NCBI GenBank assembly: GCA_021823905.1
Contig: JAKALX010000284.1
Location: 1-5,346 of the forward strand
Direction of reading: 5' to 3'
Length of the DNA stretch: 5,346 bases
Source of the DNA: Chloroflexota bacterium
GTDB taxonomy: Bacteria; Chloroflexota; Dehalococcoidia; Tepidiformales; Tepidiformaceae
Shown here: positions 1 through 5,346 of the stretch, piece after piece
Layout: each line of letters begins with the position of its first letter
How positions within the stretch are numbered: the stretch's first letter is position 1
Notes under the pieces: generated by a model
Seen by the model: the letters and a program-made list of their open reading frames with translations, nothing else
The model's database searches: none
What the model was told of the DNA's origin: nothing
Made by a program: the position numbers and the translations under genes

Positions 1-1
1 G

Positions 2-109
2 CTGATGGGCGTCGAGTCGCGCGGCATGCTGCTCGCCGCGTCCCTCGACGGCGCCCCGTTCCTGCTCGCCCCCGACGGCGAGGTCCCGCCCGGCACCGGG
101 GTGAAGTGA
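2..109 (+). CDS. metG: C-terminal end of probable methionyl-tRNA synthetase (partial, 5' end outside window)
   Basis: Frame 2 is open from the first base and ends at TGA 107-109, giving 35 residues. They include G-V-E-S-R-G-M-L-L-A-A followed by a short loop, F-L-L-A-P-D-G-E-V-P-P-G and a terminal V-K. This is the pattern at the end of the OB-fold tRNA-binding domain (EMAP II/Trbp111 type) that forms the C-terminus of many bacterial MetRS proteins, which charge tRNA-Met in the cytoplasm. In that family the G-x-x-S-x-G-M-x-L-A-A strand and the P-D-x-x-V-P-P-G tail are conserved. Only the tail is visible, so the catalytic core cannot be checked. A stand-alone tRNA-binding protein (CsaA/Trbp111-like) or the related N-terminal domain of PheT are alternatives; PheT is unlikely because the protein stops here. 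No functional link to the kinase downstream is evident. Confidence 0.72.
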   Translation: MMGVESRGMLLAASLDGAPFLLAPDGEVPPGTGVK

Positions 110-148
110 ACGCCGGAAACGGTCCGGTGGCGTCGGCAGGCCGCGGGG

Positions 149-163
149 CGCCGCCCAGCGGCG
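149..163 (+). other. GC hairpin downstream of metG end, possible transcript-end structure
   Basis: CGCCGC (149-154) and GCGGCG (158-163) form a perfect 6-bp stem around a CCA loop, 40 bases after the metG-like stop. No T-run follows (the next bases are GTCGATGG), so this is not a canonical intrinsic terminator. It could stabilise an mRNA 3' end, or be chance in GC-rich DNA. A weaker stem, CCGG 113-116 with CCGG 124-127, lies just upstream. Confidence 0.25.
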
Positions 164-215
164 GTCGATGGATTACGGGTAAGTTGAGCCGTCGTCTCAG
201 GTTGTGTGTGCATCC

Positions 216-229
216 GCGGGTTGGCCCGC
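216..229 (+). other. Short hairpin in the intergenic region
   Basis: GCGGG (216-220) pairs perfectly with CCCGC (225-229) across the loop TTGG. No T-tract follows. In DNA this GC-rich a 5-bp stem carries little weight alone; it is listed because it is one of several consecutive dyads in the 211-base gap before the kinase gene. Confidence 0.2.
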
Positions 230-239
230 CGCAGCGGCC

Positions 240-258
240 AGGGGTGGTATGCATCCCT
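240..258 (+). promoter_or_regulatory. Hairpin overlapping the start of a possible leader ORF
   Basis: AGGGGTG (240-246) can pair with CATCCCT (252-258), giving 7 bp including one G-U wobble around the loop GTATG. An outer arm, GGCCA (236-240), could alternatively pair with TGGCC (271-275). The 5' strand of the stem holds an AGGGG Shine-Dalgarno-like string and the loop/stem edge holds an ATG at 249-251, so folding would hide the start of the small ORF at 249-293. What is seen is base complementarity only; any regulatory role is inference. Confidence 0.25.
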
Positions 259-293
259 CGCTGACGCCTGTGGCCTGGAGAAGAAGAAGATGA
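249..293 (+). CDS. Possible 14-codon Arg-rich leader peptide upstream of the kinase (speculative)
   Basis: ATG at 249-251 opens a frame of 14 codons that ends Ala-Trp-Arg-Arg-Arg-Arg and stops at TGA 291-293. An AGGGG string at 240-244 sits 4 bases before the ATG, close for a ribosome binding site. All four arginines are AGA, a codon normally rare in DNA this GC-rich; a run of rare codons just upstream of a large gene would suit a ribosome-stalling leader. The stop overlaps another ATG (290-292) that opens a two-codon ORF ending at TAG 296-298. The purine-rich GAA/AGA repeat could equally be coincidental. I recognise no known leader peptide here. Confidence 0.15.
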   Translation: MHPSLTPVAWRRRR

Positions 294-303
294 GTTAGAC
301 TCA
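291..303 (+). promoter_or_regulatory. Perfect dyad TGAGT-TAG-ACTCA, possible operator or small hairpin
   Basis: TGAGT (291-295) and ACTCA (299-303) are perfect inverted repeats around TAG, only 2 bases before the kinase ribosome binding site and 17 bases before its ATG. The arms are AT-richer than their surroundings, which makes chance complementarity somewhat less likely than for the GC stems upstream. It could be a half-site pair for a dimeric regulator, or a small RNA stem affecting initiation. I do not match it to a named operator. Confidence 0.25.
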
Positions 304-305
304 CC

Positions 306-311
306 GAGGGG
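306..311 (+). promoter_or_regulatory. Ribosome binding site deciding the kinase start
   Basis: GAGGGG at 306-311 is the only good Shine-Dalgarno-like string ahead of the kinase. It lies 9 bases before ATG 321, 3 bases before TTG 315 and 15 bases before ATG 327. Spacing therefore favours ATG 321, although the frame is open from TTG 315. Confidence 0.6.
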
Positions 312-320
312 TAGTTGGAC

Positions 321-3300
321 ATGGCGATGACACCTAATTGGCCGCGGTTGTCGCGCCGGCGAGCCATCACGGTTGTCATCGTCCTGGGCGTCTTTGTGTC
401 CGTCGCGGCAGCGTTTTGGACCCGGCATGAACAACGGTCCGCGCGTGCCGCAGCGTTCCAGGCCCTCGCTTCGATCGCGCAGATCAAGGCCGAGGCGATC
501 GCGGCGTGGCGCGGCGATCTCCTTGGCCACGCCAGGCAGCTTGCCGAGAGCCCGTTGTTTGCCGCCGCCGCCACCGGACTCCTGGCTCCGAGCGTAGATT
601 CTCGCCTCAGGCAAGGGGTTCGAGAGCAGTTGGAACTGTCGAGGCGGCTGTACGGAGAATCGGCGATCTTCCTCGCCCGACCGGGAGGGGAGGTCATCGT
701 GTCCGCGGGGCCGCCGCCCACAATCGACGCTGCAACGCTCGCGGAACTGCGCCAGGCCCAGGCGATCGGCAAGGCGTTTCTGGGCGACTTTTTCATCGCC
801 TCCGGCGCCGAGACAGTGGTCATCGACGCCGTCGCTCCCGTCGCCGGCGAGGCTGTCACGACGGTTCTTGTCTTGCGGGCGGACCCTCGTCGCGATATCT
901 ATCCGTTGATTCAGAGCTGGCCGACGCCGAGTCAGAGCGCCGAGACGCTCCTCGTGGAGCGGGTGGGGGATCAAGCCGTTTTCCTCAACTCCTTGCGCTT
1001 CCGGCGCAACGCAGCACTGTCGCTGCGGTTGCCGCTGAGCCGGATCACCGTACCCGCCGTGCAAGCCGCCATGGGCAGGACAGGCGTGTTCGAGGGGTCC
1101 GACTATCGCGGTGTACCGGTGCTCGCGGAGATGCGGAGGGTCCGCGACTCTCCCTGGGTGATCGTAGCCAAAGTGGACCGGGAGGAAATCCTGGAGAACC
1201 TGTACCGGGATGCGACTCTGCTTGTCGTGGCGGTCGTCGTTCTCATCGTATTGGCCGGTGTTGGCACGGCCTACCTGTACAGGGCGCAGCGTGTCGAGAC
1301 ACGGAGGCGTTTGTCGCTCGCCGAGAGTGGGCGCAAAGACGCGGTCAAAGCCTTTCAGGCTGCGGCGCAAGAGCTCGCCCGGTTCATGGAGAACATCCCC
1401 GGCATGGCCGTGGTGCGTGACCTGGATGGCCGTTACGTCTACATGAACGAGACCTGGGAGGCGATCACCGGCCTGCGGCGCGACGAGTGGGTCGGCAAGA
1501 CGCCGATCGATTGCATGCCGCGCGCCGATGCCGAGCAGCTACTCGAGGGCGACCGGCGCACGCTTTCGAGCGCGGGACCGACGACGACGGAAATCGAGCT
1601 CCACCATCCGTCCGGCCCGCGCTGGTGGCTCCTGAACTGGTTTCTGCTCGGCGAGGAGGCGCGGCCGAGGCAGGTCGCCTCCCTTGGCTTCGACATCACG
1701 AGTCGGAAGCAGGCCGAAGCACGTTTGGCGCAGATCAACCGCCTCCACCGGACGCTCTCCGAGGTGAGTCAAGCGATCGTCCACTCGGTCGACCGGCACG
1801 CGATGCTTGAGGAGGCGTGCCGGATCGTGGTGGAGCGCGGCGGTTTTCGGATGGCGTGGGTGGGGTTCAAGGGCGAACGAGCGGGAGAGGTCGTCCCGGC
1901 GGCTTCGGCCGGATTCGGCACCGAATATCTGGACCGCGTCGTCATCCGATGGGACGACTCCCCCGAGGGACAAGGACCCACAGGGCGGGCGATCCGCGAG
2001 CGTTCTGCGGTGATCTTTAACGATAGTCTGAACGAGCCAGCGTTCTCACGTTGGCGCGAGACCGCGCAAGCCTTCGGCTACCGCGCCTCGGCCGCATTCC
2101 CGATCCGCGAGGGTGGCGACGTGACCGGCGCGCTGATGGTCTATCACCAGGAGCCCTGGACGATCGGTCCAGAGGAGCAGCGCCTGTTTGAGGAGCTGAG
2201 CAACGACATCGGGTTCGGCTTGGATGCGCTCCATGAGCGCGCGAGGCTGGAACAGGCCGAACGGGCGTTGCGGGAGAGCGAGGAACGGCTGGCGTTGACC
2301 CTGGATGTCACCCAGATCGGCGTGTGGGACTGGGATCTCAAGCGTGACGTCTGGTTTGCAACCCCGACCTATTTCAAGATGCTTGGCTACGATCCGGAGA
2401 TCGAGGGGCAAGACCGGGAGGTCTGGGGCGGCCGGACGCACCCCGACGATCGCAGTCGCGTCATCGCGAGGATGGAGCAGGTCCGCGACGAGGGGCTGCC
2501 GGGTTTCGACATCGTGCTCCGTTTCCGCCACGCGGATGGTTCCTACCGTTGGCTCAACAGCGTGGGGCGCGGGGTCGAGTTCGACGCCGAAGGTCGGACC
2601 ACCAGAATGCTCGGGCTGCAGATCGACATCACCAAGCAGCGCCGCGATGAGGACGCGTTGCGGGAGAGCGAGGCCCGCTTCCGCAGTGTCTTCGAGCAGG
2701 CCAGCGACGGGATCTTCATCATTTCGGCCGAAAACAGGTACCTGGATGCCAATGCGCTGGGGCTCGAGATGCTTGGCTACTCGCGCGACGAGCTGTTGCA
2801 TCTCGGCGTCGCGCAGGTTCTTGATCCGGGGGAAGTCGCGCGACTCGCCGTCGAGCCACCGCGCATGATGGCCGGCGAGCCGCACCTAGCCGAATGGCGT
2901 CACGTGCGCAAGGACGGGTCGTCGTTTCCCGGTGAAGTCAGTGCCCGCCGCCTCGACGACCGTTCGTACCTTGCGATCGTGCGTGACTTGACGACAAGAA
3001 GACGCGCCGAAGAGACGATCCGCGAGAGCGAGGTCCGGCTGCGTTTGGCCTTGGATGCGGCCAAGCTGGGGATGTTCGACTGGGACATCCAGCGGCAAAC
3101 CATCACCTGGTCGCCACGGCACGAGGAACTCTGGGGGTTCGCGCCGGGCGAGTTCCAGGGAACGTACGCGGAGTTCGAGATGCGGGTCCACCCGGATGAC
3201 CGCGCCGGCGTGGCGGCCGCGGTCGCGCGTTGCATCGAGGCCAGGACACCCTACGCGCAGGAGTTCCGCGTCGTTCGCCCCGACCGCACGATCTGGGTCG

Positions 3301-4700
3301 CGGCCGCGGGCCAGGTCGAGTTCGATTCCTCCGGCGGCGCCGAGCGGATGCGCGGCGTCGTGGCCGATGTCTCTGACAGGAAGCTGGCCGAGATCGACCG
3401 GTCTGTGCGCGTCGCGCAGCTCTCGACCATTAACTCAATGGGAGCCCAGATCGCGTCGATACGCGATCTTGCGGGTGCCGCGCGCGCGGCGGTCGAAGGG
3501 GTATTCCAGGCGGTCGCGCCCGACCTGGTGATGCTGTTCCTGCGCGAGGGCGAGCGCCTCACGCTGGTCGACACACGGCACGGCGCGCGCCGGTTATGTC
3601 ATACGGAGAGGGAATTGTTGCGTGTCGGCGAGTGCCTGTGCGGCCGCGCCCTTGCGGAGGGACACGCCGTCTATTCCGAAGATCTGCAAAGCGACGCGAG
3701 GTGCACGCGGGATGAGTGCAAGATCGCCGGGGTGCGAGGTTTTGTGGCCATGCCACTGAAGGCGGGAGCAGAAACTGTCGGATTGCTAGGTTTGGCGTCC
3801 GCAGATCGACGCGATTTTGCCACCGAATCCGTTTTCTTGGAGACGCTCGCCCTGCACCTTGCGGTCGGAATCCAGAACGCCTCACTTCATGAGGATGCTG
3901 TGCGCCGAGCCGACCACCTCGAGGCGATGGTCGCGGAGCGAACGAGGGAGCTGGCGCGATCCAACGAAGGTCTTGCCCGCGCGCTCGAGCGGGCGGAGGC
4001 CGCGGATCGGGCCAAATCCGCGTTTCTCGCGGCGATGTCGCACGAGCTGCGCACGCCGCTCAACTCGGTGATCGGGTTCACCGGCGCGCTGCTCGGCGGG
4101 CTGATCGGCGCCGTCTCGCTGGAGCAGCACGACGCCCTCGAGATCGTCAAGCGGAACGGCCAGCACCTCCTCGCCCTGATCAACGATGTCCTCGACCTCT
4201 CGAAGATCGAGGCGGGCGAGATGCGACTGGGAAGCGAGCCGTTCGACCTGATGAGCGCCGTCGTGGAGGTAATTGAGACCGTCCGGCCACTGGCGACGGC
4301 GAAGGGTCTCTCGCTGACTCACGACCGCAGCGGGGCAGAGTTGATGGTCCTGGCCGATCGCCGGAGGGTGGCCCAGGTCGTCATGAACCTGCTGTCGAAC
4401 GCGGTCAAGTTCACGGAAACGGGGGGCGTGACGGTCGTCGTGTCAGGGGACGGAAACCGACATGAGGCCGCGGTTGCGGTGAGCGACACGGGTCCCGGGA
4501 TCCGGGAGGCCGATCAGGAGCGGGTCTTCCGCGAGTTCGAGCAGCTCGACTCTGGCACGGCACGGACTCAGGAAGGGACGGGTCTTGGCCTGAGTCTGAG
4601 CCGGAGGCTGGCGCGCATGATGGGGGGTGACGTGGTCGTCGAGAGCCGGTTCGGCGCCGGGTCGACGTTTACGTTCCTCCTGCCGGTGAAGGAGGCGTGA
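321..4700 (+). CDS. Multi-sensor membrane histidine kinase (dCACHE-like, PAS, GAF, 3x PAS, GAF, HisKA, HATPase_c), 1459 aa
   Basis: Inner-membrane sensor kinase that autophosphorylates on His and passes phosphate to response regulators. Residues 15-33 are TM1; about 34-297 form a periplasmic double-CACHE-like sensor with E258-G-S-D-Y-R-G264 and S-P-W279...A-K284-V-D near its end; 300-320 are TM2. Cytoplasmic order: PAS1 about 350-465, GAF1 about 472-638 (G552-P-T-G-R556), PAS2 651-772, PAS3 781-892, PAS4 901-1021, GAF2 about 1034-1188 with four clustered Cys, coiled coil about 1190-1232. HisKA carries H1241-E-L-R-T-P; the E-x-x-T pattern also suits phosphatase activity. HATPase_c has N1356/N1360 (N box), D1389-T-G-P-G-I (G1), F1403/F1406 (F box) and G1419-T-G-L-G-L (G2), so it looks active. 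There is no receiver or HPt domain; the next gene supplies a receiver. Start chosen by RBS spacing. The ligand cannot be read from sequence. Confidence 0.95.
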   Translation: MAMTPNWPRLSRRRAITVVIVLGVFVSVAAAFWTRHEQRSARAAAFQALASIAQIKAEAIAAWRGDLLGHARQLAESPLFAAAATGLLAPSVDSRLRQGVREQLELSRRLYGESAIFLARPGGEVIVSAGPPPTIDAATLAELRQAQAIGKAFLGDFFIASGAETVVIDAVAPVAGEAVTTVLVLRADPRRDIYPLIQSWPTPSQSAETLLVERVGDQAVFLNSLRFRRNAALSLRLPLSRITVPAVQAAMGRTGVFEGSDYRGVPVLAEMRRVRDSPWVIVAKVDREEILENLYRDATLLVVAVVVLIVLAGVGTAYLYRAQRVETRRRLSLAESGRKDAVKAFQAAAQELARFMENIPGMAVVRDLDGRYVYMNETWEAITGLRRDEWVGKTPIDCMPRADAEQLLEGDRRTLSSAGPTTTEIELHHPSGPRWWLLNWFLLGEEARPRQVASLGFDITSRKQAEARLAQINRLHRTLSEVSQAIVHSVDRHAMLEEACRIVVERGGFRMAWVGFKGERAGEVVPAASAGFGTEYLDRVVIRWDDSPEGQGPTGRAIRERSAVIFNDSLNEPAFSRWRETAQAFGYRASAAFPIREGGDVTGALMVYHQEPWTIGPEEQRLFEELSNDIGFGLDALHERARLEQAERALRESEERLALTLDVTQIGVWDWDLKRDVWFATPTYFKMLGYDPEIEGQDREVWGGRTHPDDRSRVIARMEQVRDEGLPGFDIVLRFRHADGSYRWLNSVGRGVEFDAEGRTTRMLGLQIDITKQRRDEDALRESEARFRSVFEQASDGIFIISAENRYLDANALGLEMLGYSRDELLHLGVAQVLDPGEVARLAVEPPRMMAGEPHLAEWRHVRKDGSSFPGEVSARRLDDRSYLAIVRDLTTRRRAEETIRESEVRLRLALDAAKLGMFDWDIQRQTITWSPRHEELWGFAPGEFQGTYAEFEMRVHPDDRAGVAAAVARCIEARTPYAQEFRVVRPDRTIWVAAAGQVEFDSSGGAERMRGVVADVSDRKLAEIDRSVRVAQLSTINSMGAQIASIRDLAGAARAAVEGVFQAVAPDLVMLFLREGERLTLVDTRHGARRLCHTERELLRVGECLCGRALAEGHAVYSEDLQSDARCTRDECKIAGVRGFVAMPLKAGAETVGLLGLASADRRDFATESVFLETLALHLAVGIQNASLHEDAVRRADHLEAMVAERTRELARSNEGLARALERAEAADRAKSAFLAAMSHELRTPLNSVIGFTGALLGGLIGAVSLEQHDALEIVKRNGQHLLALINDVLDLSKIEAGEMRLGSEPFDLMSAVVEVIETVRPLATAKGLSLTHDRSGAELMVLADRRRVAQVVMNLLSNAVKFTETGGVTVVVSGDGNRHEAAVAVSDTGPGIREADQERVFREFEQLDSGTARTQEGTGLGLSLSRRLARMMGGDVVVESRFGAGSTFTFLLPVKEA
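2265..2283 (+). repeat. 19-base direct repeat at PAS linkers (copy 1; copy 2 at 2655-2673)
   Basis: An identical 19-base string, from GCGTTGCGG to GAGCGAGG, occurs at 2265-2283 and again at 2655-2673. Each copy encodes the (A)-L-R-E-S-E linker that opens a PAS domain (PAS2 and PAS3). A diverged third copy at 3021 encodes R-E-S-E before PAS4. This is intragenic modular duplication, not a mobile repeat. Confidence 0.75.
4689..4695 (+). promoter_or_regulatory. Strong ribosome binding site inside the kinase 3' end
   Basis: AAGGAGG at 4689-4695 encodes the last Lys-Glu-Ala region of the kinase and sits 6 bases before ATG 4702. With the kinase stop at 4698-4700 and only one base between the genes, translation of the receiver is probably coupled to that of the kinase. 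Confidence 0.8.
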
Positions 4701-4701
4701 G

Positions 4702-5073
4702 ATGACGGGCAAGCGGATCCTGGTGGTCGAAGACAACCCGGACAACATGGCGCTTGTGCGCACGCTGCTCAAACCGCTCGGGGTCAGCCTCACGGAGGTG
4801 AAGGATGGACCGAGCGCGCTCCGGATCGCCCAGAACGCCCGGTTCGACCTGGTCCTTCTCGACATTCAGATCCCGGTGATGGACGGCTACGCGGTGGTTC
4901 GGGCGCTCCGAAGGCTCGAACACTTCGCGCAGACACCGATCGTGGCGGTGACGTCATACGCGATGACCGGCGATCGCGACAAGGCGATCGCCGCAGGGTG
5001 CACGGGATACATCGAGAAGCCGCTGAACCCGGACACGTTCGTCGAGAAGATTGGGCGGATCTTGCGGATGTAG
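4702..5073 (+). CDS. Single-domain response regulator (DivK/CheY-like receiver), 123 aa
   Basis: A complete stand-alone receiver domain. It accepts phosphate from a histidine kinase on a conserved aspartate and signals by protein contact. Visible residues: acidic pocket E10-D11 followed by N-P-D-N, phosphoacceptor D54 in L-L-D-I-Q-I-P-V-M-D-G, switch threonine T84 in A-V-T-S-Y-A-M, and K106-P107 in Y-I-E-K-P. The length matches a bare receiver, with no DNA-binding, enzymatic or HPt output. The E-D-N-P-D-N start and A-V-T-S-Y-A-M segment resemble DivK-type relay receivers more than chemotaxis CheY. It starts one base after the kinase stop with a strong RBS, so the kinase is the likely phosphodonor (inference from gene order). 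D54 could act as a phosphate shuttle to an HPt protein elsewhere, or as a sink. All catalytic residues are present. Confidence 0.93.
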   Translation: MTGKRILVVEDNPDNMALVRTLLKPLGVSLTEVKDGPSALRIAQNARFDLVLLDIQIPVMDGYAVVRALRRLEHFAQTPIVAVTSYAMTGDRDKAIAAGCTGYIEKPLNPDTFVEKIGRILRM

Positions 5074-5077
5074 CGCT

Positions 5078-5085
5078 GAGGAGGT
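5078..5085 (+). promoter_or_regulatory. Ribosome binding site of the second receiver gene
   Basis: GAGGAGGT at 5078-5085 is close to a full anti-16S match and ends 6 bases before ATG 5092. It occupies most of the 18-base gap after the first receiver gene, leaving no room for a separate promoter or terminator, which supports cotranscription. Confidence 0.8.
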
Positions 5086-5091
5086 CAGGCC

Positions 5092-5346
5092 ATGCGCGTC
5101 TTGGTCGTTGACGACAACGAGGACAACCTGAAGTTCCTCGACCTTATTCTGCGAAGCGCGGGCTACCAGGTGCACGCGGCGAGAAACGGGCAGGAGGCCC
5201 TTGAAATCGCCCGGCACACCCCGCCGGACATCGCCGTCTCCGACATCCTGATGCCGGTTATGGACGGCTTCATGCTCTGTCGAACCTGGCACGCAGACCC
5301 GGTACTGCGATCGATTCCGTATATCTTCTATACCGCGACGTACACC
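5092..5346 (+). CDS. Response-regulator receiver domain protein (partial, 3' end outside window)
   Basis: ATG 5092 with a strong RBS opens a frame that is still open after 85 codons at the window edge. It has V-V-D7-D8-N-E-D-N, phosphoacceptor D51 in S-D-I-L-M-P-V-M-D-G, and T81 in F-Y-T-A-T-Y-T; the conserved Lys-Pro should lie about 20-25 residues further on, out of view. The F-Y-T-A-T-Y-T variant of the switch strand is, as I recall, often found in receivers at the N-terminus of longer proteins that continue into PAS, GAF, GGDEF or kinase domains, so this gene may encode a hybrid kinase or other multidomain effector rather than another bare receiver. It is distinct from the upstream receiver: here the acidic pair is D-D rather than E-D and the phosphorylation motif is S-D-I-L-M-P. 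It is probably in the same operon and a second phosphate acceptor for the kinase. Confidence 0.9.
   Translation, partial: MRVLVVDDNEDNLKFLDLILRSAGYQVHAARNGQEALEIARHTPPDIAVSDILMPVMDGFMLCRTWHADPVLRSIPYIFYTATYT

Noticed and set aside
149..170. Intrinsic terminator after the metG-like gene
   Set aside because: The 6-bp GC stem is real but no run of T follows, so it is listed only as a hairpin.
184..212. TTGAGC at 184-189 as a -35 box for the kinase
   Set aside because: At 16-18 bases downstream there is only GT-rich sequence (GTTGTGTGTG) with nothing resembling TATAAT. TAGACT at 296-301 as a -10 has no matching -35 either.
197..859. 220-codon minus-strand frame that covers the intergenic region and the kinase 5' end
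   Set aside because: Ala/Ser/Arg-rich low-complexity translation without a domain; most of it is antisense to the TM1 and CACHE-like coding region.
506..1420. 304-codon open frame on the + strand in another frame of the kinase
   Set aside because: Its product is dominated by Arg, Gly and Pro, the signature of an out-of-frame reading of GC-rich DNA, and it overlaps the sensor domain coding sequence entirely.
2046..2885. 279-codon open frame on the minus strand inside the kinase gene
   Set aside because: It lies antisense to GAF1-PAS3 coding sequence with clear protein homology. Long antisense frames are expected in GC-rich genes, and its translation shows no recognisable domain.
321..4700. 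Hybrid kinase with internal receiver, or a frameshifted/fused gene
   Set aside because: No receiver Asp/Lys signature is found inside the protein. The frame is continuous with all domains in the expected order, so there is no sign of frameshift or artefactual fusion.
1..5346. Mobile elements, CRISPR arrays, tRNA or rRNA genes, toxin-antitoxin or phage-defence genes
   Set aside because: No transposase or integrase motifs, no regularly spaced repeats and no tRNA-like cloverleaf seen. The only direct repeats are PAS linker sequences within the kinase.

Overview
The window is GC-rich bacterial DNA (about two thirds G+C by eye, with G/C-dominated third codon positions) and every supported gene lies on the + strand. 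Large multi-sensor kinases beside lone receivers are typical of environmental, signalling-rich lineages such as Deltaproteobacteria/Myxococcota, Acidobacteriota, Rokubacteria or NC10. I cannot place it more precisely from sequence alone.

Layout: bases 2-109 are the last 35 codons of a gene whose ending resembles the C-terminal tRNA-binding domain of methionyl-tRNA synthetase. A 211-base gap (110-320) follows. It has no convincing promoter or U-tract terminator, but holds several short perfect dyads, a tiny possible leader ORF and a ribosome binding site. Bases 321-4700 encode one very large membrane sensor histidine kinase of 1459 aa. Its order is TM, periplasmic double-CACHE-like sensor, TM, PAS, GAF, PAS, PAS, PAS, cysteine-bearing GAF, coiled coil, HisKA, HATPase_c. 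It has no receiver domain of its own. One base later comes a single-domain receiver protein (4702-5073, 123 aa, DivK/CheY type). After 18 more bases, a second receiver protein begins (5092) and runs off the window end after 85 codons.

Taken together, 321-5346 looks like a signalling operon. The kinase would integrate one periplasmic and up to six cytoplasmic inputs, autophosphorylate on His1241, and pass phosphate to Asp54 of the lone receiver and/or Asp51 of the second receiver. The absence of a DNA-binding domain in the visible part suggests that output goes through protein-protein contacts or through a domain beyond the window edge.

The points most worth a second look are the Cys-x-Cys...Cys-x4-Cys pattern in the last GAF domain (possible metal, Fe-S or redox site), the in-register duplication of PAS2 and PAS4 exactly 250 residues apart, and the structured leader with a possible 14-codon Arg-rich peptide ahead of the kinase. 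I see no mobile element, CRISPR array, tRNA or rRNA. Residue numbers for the kinase count the ATG at 321 as residue 1.
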